A DNA stretch of 32,463 nucleotides from Asaccharospora irregularis DSM 2635 (GTDB lineage Bacteria > Bacillota > Clostridia > Peptostreptococcales > Peptostreptococcaceae). The stretch is from positions 1-32,463 of the forward strand of contig NZ_FQWX01000024.1 of NCBI RefSeq assembly GCF_900129815.1. The letters run 5' to 3'. The translations under genes and the position numbers were made by a program. Shown here in pieces: positions 28,201 to 32,463 of the stretch (positions are counted from its first letter, which is position 1; the number at the start of each line of letters is the position of its first letter). The notes beneath the pieces were generated by a model. The model worked only from the letters and a program-made list of their open reading frames with translations, did not search any database and was not told the origin of the DNA.

Positions 28201-29961
28201 ATGTTAAAAGATATAAAAAGGACTAAGATAGTTTGTACCTTAGGTCCAGCATCTCAAAGTGAAGAAATACTTACTCAACTTATTGAAAGTGGACTAAATG
28301 TATGTAGATTTAATTTCTCACATGGATCACATGAAGAACACAAAGAGAGAATGGATATGGTCAAAAAAGTAAGAGAAAAACTAGGAAGACCGGTGGCCAT
28401 ACTTTTGGATACTAAAGGACCAGAAATAAGAACTGGAAATTTTGGGGAGCCAGAAGTGTTATTAAATGAGGGTCAAAAATTTACTATAACTATGAAGGAT
28501 GTTGTGGGAAGCGAAGAAATATGTACAGTAAGTTATAAGGACCTTTACAAAGACGTACAAGCAGGAGATAAGATATTAATAGATGATGGTTTGGTAGGAC
28601 TTAGAGTAGAAGAGATAAAAGGTGAAGATATAATTTGTACAGTTGAAAACTCAGGTATAGTAAAAAATCATAAGGGAATAAATGTTCCAGGAGTAAAAAT
28701 AAACTTACCAGCTATAACTCCTAAAGATATAAGTGATATAGAATTTGGGATAAGTCAAGGAATAGACTATATAGCTGCATCTTTTGTAAGAAAGGCTTCA
28801 GACGTTTTAGCAATAAGGGAAATACTAGAGAACAATAATGCCACAGATATACAAATAATCTCTAAAATAGAAAACCATGAAGGTGTACAAAACTTAGACG
28901 AAATATTAAAAGTTTCTGATGGAATAATGGTTGCTAGAGGAGATTTAGGGGTTGAGATACCGACAGAAGAAATGCCTATAGTACAAAAAATGATGATTAA
29001 AAAATGCAACGAATTAGCTAAACCAGTTATAACAGCAACACAAATGCTTGATTCTATGATAAGAAATCCTAGACCGACAAGAGCAGAAGTTACAGACGTT
29101 GCAAATGCTATATATGATGGAACTGATGCAATAATGTTATCTGGAGAGACAGCAGCAGGGAAATACCCAGTAGAAGCTGTTAAAGTGATGGCTACAATAG
29201 CCAAGAGGACAGAAGAAACATTAGATTATGATAGATTACTAAAAGAGAACAACTCAAAGAGTATAACTGTAACTGATGCCATAAGTCATGCAACATGTAC
29301 AACAGCAGAAGATTTGGATGCATCGTCAATAATAACATCTACATCTTCTGGATATACAGCTAGAATGGTATCAAAATTCAGACCAAAAGCACCGATAATA
29401 GCAACGACAAGCAACGAAAAAGTAATGAGAATGTTGGCACTTACTTGGGGAGTATACCCTATAAAATCTTCTCAAGCAGGAAATACAGATGAGGTTATAG
29501 AAAAAGCTATAGAAGCTAGTAGAAATGCCGGATATATAGAGAACGGAGAATTAGTAGTTGTAACTGCTGGTGTTCCTGTTGGAGTAAGTGGAACTACAAA
29601 CTTAATCAAAGTTCACGTAATAAGCGAAGAGATTGTTCAAGGATTAGGTGTAGGAAATGGAATTGTAGAAGGTAAAGTTCGTATAGTAAAACCAGGAGAC
29701 TCATGTGAAGGATTTGGAGAAGGTGATATATTAGTTACATCTATGACAGATATCCAAATGAATTCCTATATAGAAAAATGTTCGGCTATAGTAACAGAAG
29801 ATGGTGGAATGACTTCTCATGCAGCTATAGTAGGAATAAATTTAAACAAGCCTACAGTAATATCTGCTACAAATATAACTAACTTAGTAAGTGATGGAGA
29901 AATAGTTACAGTTGATGCATCTAGGGGAATACTTTATAAAGGCTCAACACGAGTATTATAA
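28201..29961 (+). CDS. pyk: Pyruvate kinase with C-terminal PEP-utilizer-like domain
   Basis: Converts phosphoenolpyruvate and ADP to pyruvate and ATP. The 586-residue protein starts with RTKIVCTLGPAS. It has the catalytic lysine segment ISKIENHEG, the metal-binding MVARGDLGVEIP and the TATQMLDSMI/NPRPTRAE region, followed by the allosteric C domain (to about 475). The extra 110 residues at the end carry TEDGGMTSHAA, the phosphohistidine-domain motif of PEP-utilizing enzymes found in Bacillus-type pyruvate kinases; this accounts for the greater length than E. coli PykF (470). TTTAGGAGGGAATCATCT precedes the ATG. It follows pfkA by 23 bp and is co-transcribed, the common Firmicute glycolytic pair. 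Confidence 0.97.
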   Translation: MLKDIKRTKIVCTLGPASQSEEILTQLIESGLNVCRFNFSHGSHEEHKERMDMVKKVREKLGRPVAILLDTKGPEIRTGNFGEPEVLLNEGQKFTITMKDVVGSEEICTVSYKDLYKDVQAGDKILIDDGLVGLRVEEIKGEDIICTVENSGIVKNHKGINVPGVKINLPAITPKDISDIEFGISQGIDYIAASFVRKASDVLAIREILENNNATDIQIISKIENHEGVQNLDEILKVSDGIMVARGDLGVEIPTEEMPIVQKMMIKKCNELAKPVITATQMLDSMIRNPRPTRAEVTDVANAIYDGTDAIMLSGETAAGKYPVEAVKVMATIAKRTEETLDYDRLLKENNSKSITVTDAISHATCTTAEDLDASSIITSTSSGYTARMVSKFRPKAPIIATTSNEKVMRMLALTWGVYPIKSSQAGNTDEVIEKAIEASRNAGYIENGELVVVTAGVPVGVSGTTNLIKVHVISEEIVQGLGVGNGIVEGKVRIVKPGDSCEGFGEGDILVTSMTDIQMNSYIEKCSAIVTEDGGMTSHAAIVGINLNKPTVISATNITNLVSDGEIVTVDASRGILYKGSTRVL

Positions 29962-30308
29962 AGTGATAGAGCATAGCAGAAGTGACAAAAAAATATCAAA
30001 GACTGACAAAAAAAGATATTATAAAGAAAATTAAAAATTTTCTAAAAATTTCATAAAAAAATATTGAAAATATCTTTTTATGGTGATATTATCATTTTAA
30101 GAGATACATTAATAACCACTAAGTACTAAGAAACACTTAGTGGTTATTTTATAACATCAATTAATTGAATATTCATAATAAACTGAATATTTAGAAATAA
30201 TTAAAAATCTCTTAATAAATAATTGGTTGGGATCTCTAATTAATATTTAAAGTCTGCAATTCATAAAATAAATGTAACTTATAAATATGTTAAGTAGTCA
30301 ACTGATAA
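29962..30308. other. Intergenic region between pyk and the NSS transporter
   Basis: AT-rich. It holds the pyk terminator and the start of the transporter leader. Short repeats of GACAAAAAAA occur near 29980-30015. I cannot identify a convincing promoter or riboswitch. Confidence 0.5.
30111..30150 (+). terminator. Terminator of the pfkA-pyk operon
   Basis: A perfect 14-bp stem, AATAACCACTAAGT (30111-30124) with ACTTAGTGGTTATT (30135-30148), has a 10-nt loop; the TT after the stem extends the 3' arm's TTATT. Confidence 0.8.
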
Positions 30309-30332
30309 AAGTTTTCAGCTGAAGGCTTTTTT
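30309..30332 (+). promoter_or_regulatory. Terminator-like hairpin in the NSS transporter leader
   Basis: AAGTTTTC pairs with GAAGGCTT around an AGCT tetraloop and runs into TTTT, ending 35 nt before the transporter start codon. Its position suggests conditional termination (attenuation) of the transporter gene. No T-box or known riboswitch consensus was recognised in the leader. Confidence 0.4.
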
Positions 30333-30367
30333 AAAAAAAGTTATATATATTAAAAGGGGGGAATTAA

Positions 30368-31942
30368 ATGGCAGATAACAGAGAAAATTGGGGTTCGAAG
30401 GTTGGTCTTATATTAGCTATGGCAGGTAATGCCGTTGGATTAGGTAACTTCTGGAGATTCCCATACGTAGCTGCATCAAATGGTGGTGGAGCATTCATGA
30501 TACCATACTTCTTTGCTTTAATTGTTATAGGTATACCTGTAATGTTGGTTGAGTGGAGTATTGGTCGTTATGGTGGTAAATTTGGTCATGGTACTTTAGG
30601 ACCTATGATGTATTTACAGGCTAGACAAGGTATGGAACCAAAAAAAGCAATTATAGTAGGAGCTTTATGTGGAACAATAGCATTTTCAGTAACAATATTG
30701 GTTAACTCTTATTATAACCATATAATAGGTTGGTCATTAGGTTACGCAGTTCACTCAGTATTAGGGACTTATATGAAGCCAGGGGTAGACCCGGCAATGT
30801 TCTTTGCTAATTATGTTCAAGATCCAAAAATGTTAGTATTCTGGGTTATTTCACTAGTTTGCCTAGCATACGCAGTAATGAAAGGGATACAAGAGGGTAT
30901 AGAATCTTGGGCAAAAATAATGATGCCGGTACTTTATGTATTTGGTATAGTACTTGGAATTAGAGCATTAACACTAGGATCTCCTGTAAATCCTGACTGG
31001 AGTTCACTAAAAGGACTTAACTTTATATGGAATCCAGATTTTAGCGAGTTGTCATGGAAATCGGCAATAGCGGCTGCAGGACAAATATTCTTTACATTGT
31101 CTTTAGGAATGGGTATTATACACAATTATGCTTCTTACTTAAAGCCAGATGAGGATATAGTTACAGCATCTGTGGCTACAATATCATTAAATGAATTTGC
31201 AGAAGTTATATTAGGTGGGACAGCAGTTATACCTATAGCTTATGCATTCTTAGGACCAGAAGGTATAAAGGGTAGTATAGGGTTGGCATTTATGGCTTTA
31301 CCTAACGTATTTAGTACAATGACTGGCGGGGGGATATTTGGAGCGGTTTGGTTTATGTTACTATTCTTCGCAGGGATAACATCTGCTATAGCGATGTACA
31401 ACTACCTAGTTGCATTACTAGAAGAAGATGCTGGAATAGAGAGAAAAAAAGGTGCGATGATAGTATTTGTTGGATATTTAATAGTTGGTGCGCCAATAGC
31501 ACTAGAATCAGTATTGACTCATAGTGCAAACTTAATTTACTTTACAGAGGTAGACAACTGGATAGGAAACTATTTATTGATAGTCCTAGGATTAATAGAA
31601 GTAATAGTAATTGGATGGTGTGTTAAGGATAGAGCGCTTGATGAGATGAATAGAGGTGGATTGTGGAAGGTTCCTAAATGGTTCTTTAGACTATTCCATC
31701 AATTCCTAACACCAATCACAATAATAATATTCTTGACATTCTTCACAATAGACTACGCAAAAGCTGGTAACTTTAATATAATACCTGCATATGTAGCAGA
31801 AATGCCAGACTTTATAATCTGGGCTAATTTAGGAAGAATTGTAGTGTTTGGAGTCCTTATAGTAGGATTTATACAATCATACAGATCTATAAAGAGAAAA
31901 TATGCAGAAGAAATAGAATCTAATAAGGTAACAGCTCCATAA
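30368..31942 (+). CDS. Sodium-dependent transporter of the NSS/SNF family
   Basis: Inner-membrane secondary transporter that imports an amino acid or related amine with Na+. The 524 residues include about 12 spans. The first span carries NAVGLGNFWRFPY at 21-33, the Na1/Na2 and substrate-binding segment shared with LeuT, and a charged loop SIGRYGG follows span 2. Substrate specificity cannot be assigned; the small downstream subunit recalls MetP-MetS-type methionine/alanine importers. AAAGGGGGGAATTA precedes the ATG. It forms a two-gene unit with the 32-aa protein 18 bp downstream, ended by the terminator at 32088, and may be controlled by a leader hairpin at 30309-30332. Confidence 0.93.
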   Translation: MADNRENWGSKVGLILAMAGNAVGLGNFWRFPYVAASNGGGAFMIPYFFALIVIGIPVMLVEWSIGRYGGKFGHGTLGPMMYLQARQGMEPKKAIIVGALCGTIAFSVTILVNSYYNHIIGWSLGYAVHSVLGTYMKPGVDPAMFFANYVQDPKMLVFWVISLVCLAYAVMKGIQEGIESWAKIMMPVLYVFGIVLGIRALTLGSPVNPDWSSLKGLNFIWNPDFSELSWKSAIAAAGQIFFTLSLGMGIIHNYASYLKPDEDIVTASVATISLNEFAEVILGGTAVIPIAYAFLGPEGIKGSIGLAFMALPNVFSTMTGGGIFGAVWFMLLFFAGITSAIAMYNYLVALLEEDAGIERKKGAMIVFVGYLIVGAPIALESVLTHSANLIYFTEVDNWIGNYLLIVLGLIEVIVIGWCVKDRALDEMNRGGLWKVPKWFFRLFHQFLTPITIIIFLTFFTIDYAKAGNFNIIPAYVAEMPDFIIWANLGRIVVFGVLIVGFIQSYRSIKRKYAEEIESNKVTAP

Positions 31943-31960
31943 AAAAAGGAGGTTGGTCTA

Positions 31961-32059
31961 ATGACAGGTGCAGCATGGGGGTTCATGGGAACTATATGGA
32001 CTATAATAATTGTTTGTATAGCAATCTCGATGAAAAGGATAGTTTTAGATAATAAGTAG
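31961..32059 (+). CDS. Single-span small subunit of an NSS transporter (MetS-like)
   Basis: A 32-residue reading frame with one membrane span (about residues 8-23, W6 to S23, rich in Ile and Thr) and a basic then acidic C-terminus (KRIVLDNK). AAAAAAAGGAGGTTGGTCTA precedes the ATG, a strong ribosome-binding site eight bases away, which argues for real translation. Position right after an NSS symporter, size and the MTGAAWGFM start resemble the MetS/MaAIMP small subunits of methionine-alanine importers, which are needed for function of the large subunit in Corynebacterium. Family membership is inferred from context and composition, not from a long match. It is too short for most gene finders. 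Confidence 0.8.
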   Translation: MTGAAWGFMGTIWTIIIVCIAISMKRIVLDNK

Positions 32060-32087
32060 TATAAAAATAAACTTTTAAAACAAATAA

Positions 32088-32117
32088 AGGACCCTACTTA
32101 ATTTCGTAGGGTCTTTT
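32088..32117 (+). terminator. Terminator of the NSS transporter operon
   Basis: GACCCTAC (32090-32097) pairs with GTAGGGTC (32106-32113) around an 8-nt loop, followed by TTTT. It lies about 30 nt after the small subunit's stop. Confidence 0.85.
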
Positions 32118-32350
32118 AAATAAAAAACTATTATAGCAATTATAAATAAATAATCTTAATATTGATTAAAATATTGATTAAATTTTCTGACAAAATACTG
32201 TTTTATATAGTAATATATACTTAGACCAGCTAGTTAAAGTCAACAGTTTTTAAAAATATTTTATAATTATGTTTTTTCGTATAGCAAATAAACCATCAAA
32301 TATACACGAATTTTTGATGGCTTATATGGAAAAATAGTTCATATTAGCCG
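32118..32350. other. Intergenic region near the right edge
   Basis: AT-rich, with a minus-strand hairpin (32293-32320) that would terminate the gene entering from the right. Nothing else is recognised. Confidence 0.5.
32286..32322 (-). terminator. Probable terminator of a gene entering from the right edge
   Basis: CCATCAAA (32293-32300) pairs with TTTGATGG (32313-32320). Read on the minus strand it is followed by TTTATTTG, so it would end a leftward transcript. Confidence 0.5.
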
Positions 32351-32463
32351 TTAGGCTATATTAGGTAGACTTTTGTTTTCTAGATACATCTTACAGTGCA
32401 ATTTAGGGTTACGTACTTCATATGGTTTTTGGTTGCGTAGCACAGAAAAAATATAGTTCATTA
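32351..32463 (-). CDS. Possible 3' end of a protein of unknown function (partial)
   Basis: On the minus strand a frame is open from the window edge to a TAA at 32351-32353. It gives at least 36 residues of protein-like composition (with Arg, Lys, Tyr, Pro, His and Cys) and has an ATG at 32461 that may be internal. A terminator-like hairpin follows at the right place. I recognise no family, and the length is too small to be sure it is coding. Confidence 0.3.
   Translation of the reverse strand, partial: MNYIFSVLRNQKPYEVRNPKLHCKMYLENKSLPNIA

Noticed and set aside
30149-30367. T-box or amino-acid riboswitch in the transporter leader
   Set aside because: No T-box antiterminator consensus (TGGNACCGCG type) and no conserved riboswitch core was visible; only the simple hairpin was kept.

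Overview
The window is AT-rich and reads like the chromosome of a low-GC anaerobic Firmicute. The protein sequences, the frequent TTG starts behind strong purine Shine-Dalgarno sites, the [FeFe]-hydrogenase and the gene order (uvrB-uvrA-uvrC-hprK, hydrogenase, cls, then murB to whiA, dnaE, pfkA-pyk) point to class Clostridia, most likely Peptostreptococcaceae (the Clostridioides difficile group). The family assignment is inference from recalled gene order and protein character, not from a search. Nearly everything is core chromosome. I see no CRISPR array, prophage, toxin system or intact insertion sequence.

Layout. Positions 1-345 are the end of an rRNA operon (3' end of 23S, then 5S) with a strong terminator at 528-562. 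A small membrane protein on the minus strand and a GNAT acetyltransferase with its own promoter and terminator follow. From 2.2 to 10 kb lies the whole UvrABC excision-repair set. uvrB-uvrA is preceded by an extended -10 promoter with a LexA (SOS) box just downstream; uvrC is translationally coupled to hprK, the HPr kinase/phosphorylase. From 10 to 17.3 kb the strand switches to minus: a three-gene [FeFe]-hydrogenase operon of the HydC-HydB-HydA (NuoE/NuoF/HydA) type, cardiolipin synthase, and a formate/nitrite-family channel. From 18 to 23.2 kb is a plus-strand operon murB-PHP phosphoesterase-rapZ-yvcK-NUDIX-whiA, linking cell-wall precursor supply, envelope carbon signalling and cell division. 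Then come dnaE, the glycolytic pair pfkA-pyk, and a neurotransmitter:sodium-symporter-family transporter with a 32-aa single-span companion protein. The last ~110 bases hold the 3' end of a possible minus-strand gene.

How the genes fit together. HprK, PfkA and Pyk control and run lower glycolysis. The hydrogenase reoxidises NADH and ferredoxin as H2, and the FNT channel probably exports formate or a similar small anion. The hydrogenase and FNT promoters carry similar inverted repeats (TTGTATA...TATACAA type) over their -35 regions, which suggests one shared, perhaps redox-sensing, regulator.

The most notable points are: pfkA, whose homology-supported start is an ATT codon behind a perfect Shine-Dalgarno; the shared hyd/FNT operator candidate; the SOS box of uvrBA; a hairpin with a short T-run in the transporter leader; the small transporter subunit; and a possible frameshifted small gene at 14474-14691. 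I did not find convincing evidence of a wholly new biological system.
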